Source: Caldisericaceae bacterium (GTDB lineage: Bacteria; Calditrichota; Calditrichia; Calditrichales; Calditrichaceae). Taken from it: 6,284 nt of DNA. The translations under genes were made by a program, and so were the position numbers. This document shows, piece by piece, positions 6,191 through 6,284 of the stretch (the first letter of the stretch is position 1; the number at the start of each line of letters is the position of its first letter). Under the pieces are notes generated by a model. That model made no database searches. It saw only the letters and a list, made by a program, of their open reading frames with translations, and was not told the DNA's origin. The stretch spans positions 1 to 6,284 of the forward strand of contig JAGHBR010000152.1 in NCBI GenBank assembly GCA_021160885.1, in the 5' to 3' direction.

Positions 6191-6284
6191 GCTTTTTCTC
6201 CGATCTTTAAACCGCGTTCTTTTAGTAAACCCGCTAACAGGGCTAAAATTTGGTCAATGCTGTCGGGCTTGTGTAAGCCTTTCA
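6187..6284 (-). CDS. murG: 3' end of a MurG-like glycosyltransferase gene (partial)
   Basis: The last 31 codons of a gene enter from the right edge and end at TGA 6187-6189, overlapping the murC start as GTGA. The visible tail contains HKPDSIDQILALLAGLLKE, a Lys-Pro-Asp turn followed by an amphipathic helix, which fits the C-terminal helix of MurG (often GRPDAAERIADLI-like). MurG transfers GlcNAc from UDP-GlcNAc to lipid I, making lipid II on the inner face of the membrane. No catalytic motif is in the window, so the name rests on this short tail and on murG being the usual gene directly before murC. Low but real uncertainty remains. Confidence 0.7.
   Translation of the reverse strand, partial: KGLHKPDSIDQILALLAGLLKERGLKIGEKA

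Noticed and set aside
1..6284. CRISPR array, tRNA, rRNA, insertion sequence or phage genes
   Set aside because: No regular repeat-spacer pattern, no cloverleaf-like sequence, and no transposase or terminal inverted repeats. Nearly all of the sequence is accounted for by the listed genes.

Overview
The window is a stretch of bacterial chromosome dominated by the 3' half of a division and cell wall (dcw) cluster on the minus strand. Read in the direction of transcription, from high to low coordinates, it holds the 3' end of a murG-like gene (partial), murC, ftsQ, ftsA, ftsZ, and then a small MerR-type helix-turn-helix gene. A separate gene runs the opposite way from the left edge. It encodes a YbgF/CpoB-like lipoprotein with a coiled coil and TPRs. 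The two transcription units converge on a strong hairpin at 927-972 that looks like a terminator for both.

The organism is probably a Gram-negative (diderm) bacterium of moderate GC with AT-rich intergenic DNA. The lipobox protein with a YbgF-type TPR domain fits an outer-membrane lifestyle. The compact order murG-murC-ftsQ-ftsA-ftsZ, without murB or ddl between murC and ftsQ, recalls the FCB group and relatives such as Calditrichota. That assignment is an inference from gene order and protein character, not from a search.

Layout: 1-43, short leader with nothing firm; 56-879 (+), the lipoprotein gene, whose signal peptide and body lie in different frames; 927-972, bidirectional terminator; 991-1206 (-), small MerR-like protein; 1207-1374, AT-rich gap with three ATCACA hexamers; 1375-2604 (-), ftsZ; 2634-3851 (-), ftsA; 3876-4658 (-), ftsQ; 4659-4795, AT-rich gap; 4796-6190 (-), murC; 6187-6284 (-), end of murG.

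The genes form one functional story. MurG completes lipid II at the membrane, and MurC adds the first amino acid of the peptide stem in the cytoplasm. FtsQ is a membrane scaffold of the divisome, FtsA tethers FtsZ to the membrane, and FtsZ builds the ring. The YbgF/CpoB family links outer-membrane constriction to wall synthesis in E. coli, so its presence beside the cluster fits the theme. I found no undescribed system. The points most worth a second look are the frame break in the lipoprotein gene, the one-domain DNA-binding protein behind ftsZ, and an unusual Phe-rich patch in the FtsZ tail.
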